Of a DNA stretch of 46,836 nucleotides, positions 8,355-16,828 are shown piece after piece. The position numbers and the translations under genes were made by a program. Positions within the stretch are counted from its first letter, which is position 1; every line of letters begins with the position of its first letter. The notes beneath the pieces were generated by a model that was given only the letters and a program-made list of their open reading frames with translations, did not search any database and was not told the DNA's origin. This DNA is from Zavarzinia sp. (GTDB taxonomy: Bacteria > Pseudomonadota > Alphaproteobacteria > Zavarziniales > Zavarziniaceae). Where the stretch lies: positions 1-46,836 of the forward strand of contig JAOZVS010000129.1 of the NCBI GenBank assembly GCA_025869435.1, in the 5' to 3' direction.

Positions 8355-9023
8355 ATGACCCCACGGACGACTGCCGCCTTCCTCCTGCTGGCGCTTGCCG
8401 CCGGCACCGGCCTTGCCGGCTGCGCATCCGACGACGATGCCCCCCGTCGCCATGGCCCGCCGCCCAGCATGAGCGAGGCCCGGCCCCCGCGCGAGGCGCC
8501 GGTGACGACATTGGCCGGGCGCCTTCTGTCGCGGGGGGAGGCGGCCGACTGTCCGGCCCTGCTGGGCGCATGGCTGACCGCCAGCGACGGGGACCGGGAC
8601 GGCGCCCTGTCGCTGGCCGAAGCCGTCGCCGATGCCGACAGCCTGCTGGCCGAGATCGACGCCAGTCATGACGGCTATCTGACCGCGATCGAGATCGAAG
8701 CCTGGCGCGGGCGCATCGCCCCTGAAGCCTATGCCGACCGAAAACTGCGCCAGCAGCCCGGATCGGGCGAAGACGACATGACGCCCGGCGGCGGCAAGAA
8801 ACGGGGCGGCAGCCCCGAGGACGGCCATGGCGCCGCCCGCCGTCTGGATTCCGGCTTCCGGGCCCAGCCCGATCCGATCATGGCGGCCGATACCAATCTC
8901 GACTTCAGGGTCGACAGGACGGAACTTGAAGCCCGGGTGAAGAGCCGCTTCGATACGCTCGACGGCGATCACAACGGCCGCCTGAGCGCGGACGAATTGG
9001 CTGGTTTCTGCCCGGAGAACTGA
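8355..9023 (+). CDS. EF-hand lipoprotein with four calcium-binding loops
   Basis: A 222-residue probable lipoprotein. A lipoprotein signal peptide ends in the lipobox LAGC (C23). Four canonical 12-residue EF-hand loops, each starting with Asp and ending with Glu, are visible: 78-89 (DGDRDGALSLAE), 102-113 (DASHDGYLTAIE), 179-190 (DTNLDFRVDRTE) and 203-214 (DGDHNGRLSADE). The third lacks the usual Gly at position 6. The loops are paired 1-2 and 3-4, with a Gly/Lys-rich linker between the pairs. The protein may therefore sense or buffer calcium at the cell envelope; no catalytic domain is visible. It follows the Spy-like gene after a terminator, so it probably has its own promoter. Confidence 0.8.
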   Translation: MTPRTTAAFLLLALAAGTGLAGCASDDDAPRRHGPPPSMSEARPPREAPVTTLAGRLLSRGEAADCPALLGAWLTASDGDRDGALSLAEAVADADSLLAEIDASHDGYLTAIEIEAWRGRIAPEAYADRKLRQQPGSGEDDMTPGGGKKRGGSPEDGHGAARRLDSGFRAQPDPIMAADTNLDFRVDRTELEARVKSRFDTLDGDHNGRLSADELAGFCPEN

Positions 9024-9127
9024 CGTGGCGCGGCATTGGCCTTGTTGCCAATTGATTGCCGCACTGCAACCATCGACCTTGAGAGGCGGCCGGCATTGAT
9101 TCTGGCCGCCCGGGGTGACGACGATCG

Positions 9128-9727
9128 ATGGATGATGCCGATATCAAGATTCTGGTCATCGACGAGAACCGGATCCGGGCATCCGTCATCGAGGAAGGAC
9201 TGCGGGAAGCGGGCTACGCCCATGTCCGCGTGATCGTCGAGAGCCGGCCCACGGTCCGCGCCATCGTCGATGCCGACCCGGATGTTGTCTTCATCGACCT
9301 CGAAAACCCCAATCGCGACGTGCTCGAGCACATGTTCCAGGTCAGCCGGGCGATCAGCCGGCCGATCGCCATGTTCGTCGATCGCTCCGACCGCGACATG
9401 ATCGAGGCGGCGGTCGATGCCGGGGTGTCGGCCTATATCGTCGACGGGCTGAAGAAGGAGCGGCTGAAGCCGATCCTCGACACCGCCATCAGTCGCTTCA
9501 ACGCCTTTTCCCGGATGCGCGAGGAACTGGACCGCACCAAGCGCGCCCTCGAGGAGCGCAAGGTGATCGACCGGGCCAAGGGCGTGTTGATGCGCCTGCG
9601 CGGCATCGGCGAGGACGAGGCCCATGCCCTGCTGCGCCGGACCGCCATGAACGAGAACCGCCGTATCGCCGAAGTCGCCCAGAGTGTTTTGACCGCAGCC
9701 GACCTGCTGTCGGGAGGGAAGCCATGA
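9128..9727 (+). CDS. nasT: NasT, ANTAR-domain antiterminator
   Basis: NasT binds paired hexaloop hairpins in nas leaders and prevents transcription termination. The 199-residue protein has a receiver-like domain (about 5-125; IKILVIDEN start, DVVFIDL around the pseudo-phosphorylation site), then a coiled linker and the C-terminal ANTAR domain (about 137-197) with the hallmark ERKVIDRAKGVLM and LLRRTAMNENRRIAEVAQ. In NasS-NasT systems NasS holds NasT inactive until nitrate binds NasS. The nasS start codon overlaps the nasT stop by 4 nt, so the pair is co-translated. The cognate RNA target is visible in the leader upstream of nrtA. Confidence 0.95.
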   Translation: MDDADIKILVIDENRIRASVIEEGLREAGYAHVRVIVESRPTVRAIVDADPDVVFIDLENPNRDVLEHMFQVSRAISRPIAMFVDRSDRDMIEAAVDAGVSAYIVDGLKKERLKPILDTAISRFNAFSRMREELDRTKRALEERKVIDRAKGVLMRLRGIGEDEAHALLRRTAMNENRRIAEVAQSVLTAADLLSGGKP

Positions 9728-10980
9728 CCGCAGCCAGCCCCACCGTGACCATCCGCGCCGGTTTCATCCCCCTGCTCGACGCCGCCATCCTGATCCTCGC
9801 GAGGATCAAGGGCTTCGCCGAGGAGGAGGGGATCGACCTCGTGCTGGTGCGGGAAAGCTCCTGGGCCAGCATCCGCGACCGGGTGGCGCTCGGCCATTTC
9901 GATGTCGCCCACATGCTGGCGCCCATGCCGATCGCCGCCTCCCTCGGGCTCACGCCCTTTGGCGGCGCGGTGATCACGCCCATGTGTCTTGGCCTCGGCG
10001 GCAACGCGATCACGGTTTCCAACGCCGTCTGGTACGGCATGAGCATGGCCGGCGCCGACAGCGGCGGCGATCCGAAACGGATGGGCGAAGCGCTGCGTGC
10101 CGTGGTCGAGGAGCGCAAGCGCAAGGGCTTGCCCCGCCTGACCTTCGCCGTCGTCCATCCGTTTTCCAGCCACAATTATTACCTGCGCTACTGGTTGGCC
10201 GCCTGCGGCATCGATCCCCGCGCCGACGTCGCCCTGACCGTGGTGCCGCCGCCCTACATGGCCGATGCCCTGGCCGGCGGCCATATCGACGGCTATTGCG
10301 TGGGCGAGCCCTGGAACAGCGCCGCGGTCGTCGCCGGTGTCGGCCATATCGTCACGACGACATCGGCGATCTGGAAGTCCAGCCCGGAAAAGGTGCTGGG
10401 GGCCAGGGCCGACTGGGCGGAGCAGAACCCGGAGGCGCTTTCCGCCCTGCTGCGCGCGATGCATCGCGCCTCGCTCTGGTGCGACTCGCCGAAAAACGCA
10501 CCGGAGTTGGTCGAGCTTCTGTCCTCGTCGCGCTATCTCGATGTGCAGCCCTCGACCATGATGGCGGGATTGACCGGGCGCATCGCCCTTGGCGACGGCC
10601 AGCCGCGGGCGGTGACCGATTTCCGCTATTTCGCCAAACGCGCCGCCACCTTCCCCTGGATCAGTCACGGCCTGTGGTTCTTCAGCCAGATGGCGCGCTG
10701 GGGTCAGATCGACCTGACCCCGGCGACCCTCGACATCGCCCGTCGCAGCATTCGCCCGGATCTCTATCGCAAGGCGCTTGGCCCGCTCGGCATCGCCTTG
10801 CCCAATGCCAGCGCCAAGATCGAAGGCACGCTGACCATGGAAACCCCGGTCGCGACCGCCAACGGCCGGCTCTTCCTCGGCCCCGATGGCTTCTTCGATG
10901 GCCGGGTCTTCGATCCCGACCTGATCGAGGATTATGTCGCCGGTTTCGAGATCAAGGGGCCGGGTCCGCTGGAAGGATGA
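9724..10980 (+). CDS. nasS: NasS, nitrate/nitrite-sensing NrtA-like protein
   Basis: A 418-residue protein of the CmpA/NrtA periplasmic-binding-protein fold but with no signal peptide, so it is cytoplasmic as expected for NasS. The family segments VRAGFIPLLDAA-like start (TIRAGFIPLLDAA), FDVAHMLAPMPIA, FAVVHPFSSHNYYLRYWLA and GYCVGEPWN are all present and closely parallel those of the neighbouring nrtA product. NasS binds nitrate or nitrite and releases NasT, so that nas transcription can proceed through the leader terminator. The ATG overlaps nasT by 4 nt (ATGA). A 412-bp regulatory leader follows the stop. Confidence 0.93.
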   Translation: MTAASPTVTIRAGFIPLLDAAILILARIKGFAEEEGIDLVLVRESSWASIRDRVALGHFDVAHMLAPMPIAASLGLTPFGGAVITPMCLGLGGNAITVSNAVWYGMSMAGADSGGDPKRMGEALRAVVEERKRKGLPRLTFAVVHPFSSHNYYLRYWLAACGIDPRADVALTVVPPPYMADALAGGHIDGYCVGEPWNSAAVVAGVGHIVTTTSAIWKSSPEKVLGARADWAEQNPEALSALLRAMHRASLWCDSPKNAPELVELLSSSRYLDVQPSTMMAGLTGRIALGDGQPRAVTDFRYFAKRAATFPWISHGLWFFSQMARWGQIDLTPATLDIARRSIRPDLYRKALGPLGIALPNASAKIEGTLTMETPVATANGRLFLGPDGFFDGRVFDPDLIEDYVAGFEIKGPGPLEG

Positions 10981-11116
10981 GGAGGCAAAACTTCATCGCA
11001 CTGCACAATATTTGAACAGGGCCGTGGCGAAATTCGCGCCAGACGAAAATCCCGGCGGCTTCGGCCTGTTTCGATAAGTTATTGATATTCATGGAATGGT
11101 GAGGCCATTCCCGATC

Positions 11117-11131
11117 TGGCACGGTTCCTGC
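11117..11131 (+). promoter_or_regulatory. Sigma-54 promoter of the nrt-nir-nas operon
   Basis: TGGCAC-GGTTC-CTGC matches the -24/-12 consensus except for C instead of T at the first base of the second block. GG and GC have the required spacing. The predicted start near 11143 places both ANTAR hairpins and the terminator inside the transcript. Activation by NtrC under nitrogen limitation is likely from known nas operons. Confidence 0.8.
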
Positions 11132-11165
11132 TTTTATTCATGCAGGACCAACGATGGCCCGACAA

Positions 11166-11293
11166 CCGGCAGCGCCAATGACGGCCGCCGGCTTCGCAGC
11201 GAAGGAACCCCGGCGGTTATCCGTCTGGCGACGTGACGCGCGAAGTTCATAGCTTTCGGGCACCTCTTTCATATCGGGTCCAGCGATGGGCCC
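11166..11293 (+). ncRNA. NasT-responsive ANTAR target RNA (two hexaloop hairpins)
   Basis: Hairpin 1 (11166-11191) has outer stem CCGGC/GCCGG, inner stem GCC/GGC and the six-base loop AATGAC. Hairpin 2 (11276-11293) has stem GGGTCC/GGGCCC (one U-G pair) and the loop AGCGAT. Both loops have A at position 1 and G at position 4, the defining features of RNAs bound by ANTAR proteins. They precede a strong terminator in the leader, and the matching protein, NasT, is encoded just upstream. Confidence 0.82.
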
Positions 11294-11302
11294 ACCGGCA
11301 CC

Positions 11303-11359
11303 GCCGCCGACAGTCCCTCGACCTTCCAGGTCTCAAGGGTTCTGTCGCGCGGCTTTTTT
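11303..11359 (+). terminator. Leader terminator (attenuator) before nrtA
   Basis: GCCGC plus CGACAG (11303-11313) pair with CTGTCG (11342-11347) and GCGGC (11349-11353) with one bulged base; inner CCCT/AGGG and GACCT/AGGTC stems stack on top. Six T residues follow (11354-11359). It lies 33 nt before the nrtA start, downstream of the ANTAR hairpins, as expected for a NasT-controlled attenuator. Confidence 0.9.
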
Positions 11360-11392
11360 CGTTTTGGCTTCACGTTTCAGGGGAGACAGCAG

Positions 11393-12679
11393 GTGAGCAG
11401 CTTCGTATCCAAGGGGATCACCCGTCGCAATGTGCTGAAGGCCAGCGCCACCGCCGCCCTGTTCGGCGCGGTGAACAGCGCCTTTCCGGCCGGTGTCTTC
11501 GCCGAAACCTCGGGTCCCGAGACGCCGAAGGCGATCCTCGGCTTCATCGCCCTGACCGATTCCGCCCCCCTGATCGTCGCCCGGGAAAAGGGCTTCTTCG
11601 CCAAATACGGCATGACCGACGTCGCCGTGCAGAAGCAGGCCTCCTGGGGTGCCACCCGCGACAATATCGAGCTGGGCTCGGCCGGCGGGGGCATCGACGG
11701 TGCCCATATCCTCACCCCCATGCCCTATCTGATTTCGACCGGCCGGGTGACCAAGGGCAACCTGCCGGTTCCCATGTACATCCTGTCGCGCCTCAACGTG
11801 AACGGCCAGTGCATCTCGGTCGCCGCCGCCTACAAGGGCCTGGGCGTGACCACCAGCGCCGCGCCGCTGAAGGAGGCCTTCGCCAGGGCCAAGGCCGAGG
11901 GCAAGGAAGTGAAATGCGCCGTCACCTTCCCCGGTGGCACCCACGATCTGTGGATGCGCTACTGGCTGGCGGCCAATGGCATCGACCCGAACAAGGATGT
12001 CTCGACCATCGTCGTGCCGCCGCCGCAGATGGTCGCCAACATGAAGGTGAACACGATGGAGGCCTTCTGCGTCGGCGAGCCGTGGAATGCCCAGCTGGTG
12101 CGCCAGGGCATCGGCTTCTCCGCCCTGACCACCGGCGAGCTGTGGGCCGATCACCCGGAAAAGGCCTTCGCCATGCGCGCCGACTGGGTCGACGCCAACC
12201 CCAAGGCCGCCAAGGCCCTGCTGATGGCGGTGCAGGAAGCGGCGCAATGGTGCGACATGCCCGGGAACAAGGAAGAAATGTGCACGATCATCGGCGGCCG
12301 CGATTACTTCAAGGTGCCGGTCGAGGACATCCTCGGTCGCTCGAAGGGCGAGATCGACTATGGCGACGGCCGCGTGGTCGAGAACAGCCCGCACATCATG
12401 AAATACTGGCGTGACCATGCCTCCTTCCCCTTCCCGAGCCATGATCTCTGGTTCCTGACCGAGAATATCCGCTGGGGTTACCAGCCCGCCGACCTCGATA
12501 TGAAGGCGACCGTCGCCAGGGTGAACCGCGCCGACCTCTGGCTCGACGCCGCGAAGACGCTGGGCGTCGCCGACCTGCCGCCGATGTCGCGCGGGGTCGA
12601 GACCTTCTTCGACGGCAAGACCTTCGATCCCGAAAATCCCGCCGCCTATCTCGCCAGCCTGGCCATCAAGGCCGCCTGA
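11393..12679 (+). CDS. nrtA: NrtA, nitrate-binding protein of ABC importer
   Basis: The 428-residue periplasmic nitrate/nitrite-binding protein of an NrtABD-type importer. The N-terminus has a twin-arginine signal (TRRNVLKASATAALFGA, about residues 10-26), which suits a folded export route. The mature part is a CmpA/NrtA domain with FIALTDSAPLIVAREKGFF, AHILTPMPYLIS, FPGGTHDLWMRYWLAANG and EAFCVGEPWN segments. It starts with GTG; GGGGAG lies 7 nt upstream. It is the first structural gene after the leader terminator. A paralogue without a signal peptide, NasS, lies upstream. Confidence 0.95.
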   Translation: MSSFVSKGITRRNVLKASATAALFGAVNSAFPAGVFAETSGPETPKAILGFIALTDSAPLIVAREKGFFAKYGMTDVAVQKQASWGATRDNIELGSAGGGIDGAHILTPMPYLISTGRVTKGNLPVPMYILSRLNVNGQCISVAAAYKGLGVTTSAAPLKEAFARAKAEGKEVKCAVTFPGGTHDLWMRYWLAANGIDPNKDVSTIVVPPPQMVANMKVNTMEAFCVGEPWNAQLVRQGIGFSALTTGELWADHPEKAFAMRADWVDANPKAAKALLMAVQEAAQWCDMPGNKEEMCTIIGGRDYFKVPVEDILGRSKGEIDYGDGRVVENSPHIMKYWRDHASFPFPSHDLWFLTENIRWGYQPADLDMKATVARVNRADLWLDAAKTLGVADLPPMSRGVETFFDGKTFDPENPAAYLASLAIKAA

Positions 12680-12695
12680 GCGGAAAGGACGCGCC

Positions 12696-13562
12696 ATGAC
12701 CGTGCAGACCGAACAGATGCCCAAATCCCTCGCCGGCCTGCCCGGCCGGCTTCTCTCCCTCGATCGCGCCGCCGTTCTTCGCTGGCTGCGTCGGCGGCTC
12801 GCGGCGATCGTGCCGCCGCTGGTCATGCTCGTGTTGCTGCTTGGCCTTTGGGAATTGCTGTGCCGGGGCGGTCACGCGCCCCTGCCGCCGCCCAGCCAGG
12901 TGATCCACGACACCTGGGACCTGATTTCCGATCCCTTCTTCGACAATGGCGGCACCGACAAGGGCCTGTTCTGGCAGATCGCCGCCAGCCTGACCCGGGT
13001 CGCCCAGGGCTTCCTGATTTCCGCCGTCGTCGGCATCTCGCTCGGCGTCCTCATCGGCCAGTCCAGCCTGGCGTTCCGGGGTCTTGATCCGATCTTCCAG
13101 GTCCTGCGCACCGTGCCGCCGCTGGCCTGGCTGCCGCTGTCGCTCGCCGCGTTCCAGGCGGCCACCCCTTCGGCGATCTTCGTCATCGCCATCACCTCGG
13201 TCTGGCCGATCATCCTCAATACCGCCGTTGGCATCCGCAACATTCCGCAGGATTACCGCAATGTCGCCCGGGTGCTGCGCCTGTCGGGGCCGGAGTTCTT
13301 CTTCAAGATCATGCTGCCGGCCAGCGTGCCCTTCATGTTCACCGGCCTTCGCATCGGCATCGGCCTGTCGTGGCTGGCCATCGTCGCCGCCGAGATGCTG
13401 ATCGGCGGCGTCGGCATCGGCTTCTTCATCTGGGATGCGTGGAATTCCTCGCTGATCAGCGAAATCATCGTGGCCCTGATCGCGGTCGGCATCGTCGGTT
13501 ACATCCTCGACCGGCTGATCGGCGCCCTCGGCGATCTCGTCGCCGGCAACGTGAAATCCTGA
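12696..13562 (+). CDS. nrtB: NrtB, nitrate ABC transporter permease
   Basis: A 288-residue inner-membrane permease of the nitrate/sulfonate/taurine ABC family (NrtB). The N-terminal cytoplasmic extension leads to a first hydrophobic helix (about 35-53, IVPPLVMLVLLLGLWELL), and the typical BPD_transp_1 core follows, including the coupling-helix region 'RNIPQDYRNVARVLRLSGPEFFFKIMLP' (read as RNIPQDYRNVARVL then LPASVPFMFTGLRI). It follows nrtA by 16 nt and precedes the ATPase gene by 13 nt. It forms the membrane channel with NrtD. Confidence 0.94.
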   Translation: MTVQTEQMPKSLAGLPGRLLSLDRAAVLRWLRRRLAAIVPPLVMLVLLLGLWELLCRGGHAPLPPPSQVIHDTWDLISDPFFDNGGTDKGLFWQIAASLTRVAQGFLISAVVGISLGVLIGQSSLAFRGLDPIFQVLRTVPPLAWLPLSLAAFQAATPSAIFVIAITSVWPIILNTAVGIRNIPQDYRNVARVLRLSGPEFFFKIMLPASVPFMFTGLRIGIGLSWLAIVAAEMLIGGVGIGFFIWDAWNSSLISEIIVALIAVGIVGYILDRLIGALGDLVAGNVKS

Positions 13563-13575
13563 GGGAGGCCCGATC

Positions 13576-14376
13576 ATGTCCAGCTATCTTTCCATCGAAC
13601 AGGTCGGCGTTTCCTTCGACACGGAACGTGGTCCCTATGTCGCGCTTCGCGATGTGAACCTGAAGGTTGCCAGGGGCGAATACATCTCGATCATCGGCCA
13701 TTCCGGCTGCGGCAAGTCCACGCTGCTGAACCTGGTCGCCGGGCTTCTGCGGACGACGACCGGCGCCATCCTGCTCGAGGACAGGGAAGTTTCCGAGCCG
13801 GGGCCGGAGCGGGCGGTGGTGTTCCAGAACCATTCCCTGCTGCCCTGGCTGTCGGTCTACGACAATGTGAAACTCGCGGTCGACAAGGTTCACGGCAAGA
13901 CGAGGAGCCGGGCCGAGCGGCGCGACTGGGTGCTGCACAATCTCGCCCTCGTCGGCATGTCGCACGCGATCGAGCGCAAGCCCGGCGAGATTTCGGGCGG
14001 CATGAAGCAGCGCGTCGGCATCGCCCGGGCGCTCTCGATGGAACCCAAGGTATTGCTGCTGGACGAGCCCTTCGGCGCCCTCGACGCCCTGACCCGGGCC
14101 CAGCTCCAGGACAAGGTGATGGAAATTCAGACCCGTCTCGGCAACACGGTGATCATGATCACCCATGACGTCGACGAGGCGGTGCTGCTGTCCGACCGCA
14201 TCGTCATGATGACCAACGGCCCCGCCGCCACCATCGGCGAGATCCTGACGGTCGATCTGCCGCGGCCGCGCAACCGCCTGACCCTCGCCGACAATCCGAC
14301 CTATGTGAAGGCGCGCGCCGCCGTCATGGAATTCCTCTACGCCCGCCATGCGATCAACAAGGTGGAGGCCGCCTGA
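13576..14376 (+). CDS. nrtD: NrtD-type nitrate ABC transporter ATPase
   Basis: A 266-residue ABC ATPase of the nitrate/taurine class. Walker A is GHSGCGKST (about 47-55), the Q-loop lies near FQNHSLLPWLSVYDNV, the signature is ISGGMKQR, and Walker B is VLLLDEPFGALDA, followed by the switch histidine in MITHDVDEA. It lacks the extra C-terminal NrtA-like domain of cyanobacterial NrtC, so NrtD is the better name. It energises NrtAB. The nirB ATG follows the stop with one base between, which indicates tight coupling. Confidence 0.94.
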   Translation: MSSYLSIEQVGVSFDTERGPYVALRDVNLKVARGEYISIIGHSGCGKSTLLNLVAGLLRTTTGAILLEDREVSEPGPERAVVFQNHSLLPWLSVYDNVKLAVDKVHGKTRSRAERRDWVLHNLALVGMSHAIERKPGEISGGMKQRVGIARALSMEPKVLLLDEPFGALDALTRAQLQDKVMEIQTRLGNTVIMITHDVDEAVLLSDRIVMMTNGPAATIGEILTVDLPRPRNRLTLADNPTYVKARAAVMEFLYARHAINKVEAA

Positions 14377-14377
14377 C

Positions 14378-16828
14378 ATGACCGCCCGTCTCGTCGTCAT
14401 CGGCAATGGCATGGCCGCCGGAAGGATGCTGGAGCATCTGACCGAAACCGCGCCCGATGCCTATTCGATTACCGTCTTCGGGGCCGAGCCCCGGGTGAAT
14501 TACAACCGCATCCTGCTCTCCCCCGTCCTCTCGGGCGAGAAGAGCTTCGAGGAAATCGTCACCCATGACGACGCCTGGTATGCGGCGCGGCGCATCGATC
14601 TGGTGAAGGGCGGCGAGATCGTCGCCATCGATCGCGCGGCCCATACCGTGACGGCGCGGGACGGCAGCGTGACGCCTTACGACAGGCTGGTGATCGCCAC
14701 CGGCTCCAGCCCCTTCATCGTGCCGGTGCCCGGCCACAAGCTGCCCGGCGTCGTCGCCTATCGCGATCTCGACGATGTGAACGCCATGCTGGCGGCGGCG
14801 GAAGCGGGGGGCAGCGCGGTCGTCATCGGCGGCGGCCTCCTCGGCCTCGAAGCCGCCGCGGGCCTCAGGATGCGGGGCATGGAGGTGACCGTCCTTCACC
14901 TGATGCCGACGCTGATGGAGCGTCAGCTCGATCCGGCCGCCGGCTATCTGCTGCAGCAGGCGATGGAAGCGCGCGGCATCCGCGTGATCTGCCGCGCGAA
15001 TACCCATTCGATCCTCGGCACCGACCGGGTCGAGGGCGTCCGCCTCGACGACGGCACGGAAATTCCGGCCGATATCGTCGTGATGGCGGTCGGCATCCGT
15101 CCCAATGCCGCCCTCGCCAAGGGCGCGGGCCTTGCCGTCAATCGCGGCCTGCTGGTCGACGATCACATGCGCACCGACGATGCCGACATTTTCGCCGTCG
15201 GCGAATGCGTCGAGCACCGGGGCCAGTGCTATGGCCTGGTCGCGCCTTTGTTCGACATGGCGCGGGTGCTGGCGGCCCAGCTCGCCGGCGACTCGACTGC
15301 GTCTTACGAAGGCTCGGTCACCTCGACCAAGCTGAAGGTGACCGGCGTCGATCTCTTCTCCGCCGGCGACTTCGCCGAGGGCGAGGGGCGCGAGGACATC
15401 GTGCTGCGCGATGCGGCGCGTGGCATCTATAAGCGCCTGGTGATCAAGGAAGACCGCATCATCGGCGCCGTCATGTATGGCGAGACGGCGGATGGCGGCT
15501 GGTTCTTCGACCTCCTCAAGAAGGCGACGCCGATCGCCGACATGCGCGGCACGCTGATCTTCGGCCAGAGCTTCGCCGGGGGCGTCCCGCTGGACCCTAT
15601 GGCGGCCGTTGCAGCCTTGCCGGATGAGGCGGAGATCTGCGGCTGCAACGGCGTCTGCAAGGGCAAGATCACCGGCGCCATCACCGACAAGGGCCTGACC
15701 AGCCTCGATCAGGTGCGGGCCCATACCAAGGCCTCCGCCTCCTGCGGCTCCTGCACCGGCCTCGTCGAGCAATTGATGCAGCTGACCCTGGGCGAGAAAT
15801 TCGCCCGGGCGGCGGTGCAGCCCGTTTGCACCTGCACCGATCTCGGCCATGACGATGTCCGCCGCCTGATCCTGGCCAAGGGCCTGAAATCGGTGCCCGC
15901 CGTCATGCAGGAACTGGAATGGAAGACGTCGTGTGGCTGCGCCAAATGCCGGCCGGCGCTGAACTATTACCTGCTCTGCGCCTGGCCGGGCGACTATACG
16001 GACGACGGCCAGTCGCGCTTCATCAACGAACGGGTCCACGCCAATATCCAGAAGGATGGCACCTATTCGGTCGTGCCGCGCATGTGGGGCGGCGTCACCA
16101 GTGCCGTCGAACTTCGCGCCATCGCCGACGTGGTCGACAAATTCGCCATCCCGACGGTGAAGGTCACCGGCGGTCAGCGCATCGACCTTCTCGGTGTGAA
16201 AAAAGAGGACCTGCCGGCGGTCTGGGCCGATCTGAACGCCGCCGGCATGGTCTCGGGCCATGCCTATGGCAAGGCGCTGCGAACGGTGAAGACCTGCGTC
16301 GGCTCGGAATGGTGCCGCTTCGGCACCCAGGATTCGACCGGCCTCGGCATCCGTCTGGAGCGCGTGATGTGGGGCGCCTGGACCCCGGCCAAGGTGAAGC
16401 TCGGCGTCTCGGGCTGCCCGCGCAACTGCGCCGAGGCGACCTGCAAGGATATCGGCGTGATCTGCGTCGATTCCGGTTACGACATCCTGTTCGCCGGGGC
16501 CGCCGGCCTAGACATCAAGGGCACCGAAGCCTTCGGCCACGCGAACAGCGAGGATGAGGCGGTGGAAATCATCCTGGCCCTGACCCAGGCCTACCGCGAA
16601 CAGGCCCGTTATCTCGAGCGTATCTACAAATGGGTGAAGCGGGTCGGCGCGGAATCGATCCGGGCGCAGATCATGGACGATGCGGACAGGCGCAAGGCCC
16701 TGGCCGCGCGCTTCCTCTTCGCCCAGCGTTTCGCCCAGGTCGATCCCTGGGCCGAGCGGGTGGCCGGCTTCGATGCCCATGAATTCACGCCGCTGACCCC
16801 CTTCGTGTCGCAGGAGGCGGCGGAGTGA
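14378..16828 (+). CDS. nirB: NirB, NADH-dependent nitrite reductase large subunit
   Basis: NirB reduces nitrite to ammonium with electrons from NADH through FAD, an Fe-S cluster and siroheme. The 816-residue protein opens with an FAD-binding GNGMAAG (9-15), has a second Rossmann motif (IGGGLLGLEAA, about 150), a BFD-type [2Fe-2S] domain (CGCNGVCKG, about 420, and CGSCTG), and a C-terminal siroheme/[4Fe-4S] reductase with TCVGSEWCRFG (about 638) and GVSGCPRNCAEA (about 678). The start is the ATG at 14378, one base after the nrtD stop. An upstream in-frame start would lie inside nrtD. It pairs with nirD and needs siroheme from the cobA product. Confidence 0.97.
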   Translation: MTARLVVIGNGMAAGRMLEHLTETAPDAYSITVFGAEPRVNYNRILLSPVLSGEKSFEEIVTHDDAWYAARRIDLVKGGEIVAIDRAAHTVTARDGSVTPYDRLVIATGSSPFIVPVPGHKLPGVVAYRDLDDVNAMLAAAEAGGSAVVIGGGLLGLEAAAGLRMRGMEVTVLHLMPTLMERQLDPAAGYLLQQAMEARGIRVICRANTHSILGTDRVEGVRLDDGTEIPADIVVMAVGIRPNAALAKGAGLAVNRGLLVDDHMRTDDADIFAVGECVEHRGQCYGLVAPLFDMARVLAAQLAGDSTASYEGSVTSTKLKVTGVDLFSAGDFAEGEGREDIVLRDAARGIYKRLVIKEDRIIGAVMYGETADGGWFFDLLKKATPIADMRGTLIFGQSFAGGVPLDPMAAVAALPDEAEICGCNGVCKGKITGAITDKGLTSLDQVRAHTKASASCGSCTGLVEQLMQLTLGEKFARAAVQPVCTCTDLGHDDVRRLILAKGLKSVPAVMQELEWKTSCGCAKCRPALNYYLLCAWPGDYTDDGQSRFINERVHANIQKDGTYSVVPRMWGGVTSAVELRAIADVVDKFAIPTVKVTGGQRIDLLGVKKEDLPAVWADLNAAGMVSGHAYGKALRTVKTCVGSEWCRFGTQDSTGLGIRLERVMWGAWTPAKVKLGVSGCPRNCAEATCKDIGVICVDSGYDILFAGAAGLDIKGTEAFGHANSEDEAVEIILALTQAYREQARYLERIYKWVKRVGAESIRAQIMDDADRRKALAARFLFAQRFAQVDPWAERVAGFDAHEFTPLTPFVSQEAAE

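Larger units (their letters stand above)
10981..11392 (+). other. Non-coding leader between nasS and nrtA
   Basis: This 412-bp gap holds no supported gene. It contains, in order, a 19-bp palindrome (11093-11111), a sigma-54 promoter (11117-11131), two ANTAR-type hexaloop hairpins (11166-11191 and 11276-11293), an intrinsic terminator (11303-11359) and the nrtA ribosome site GGGGAG (11380-11385). The first about 110 bp contain no recognisable site. Confidence 0.85.
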
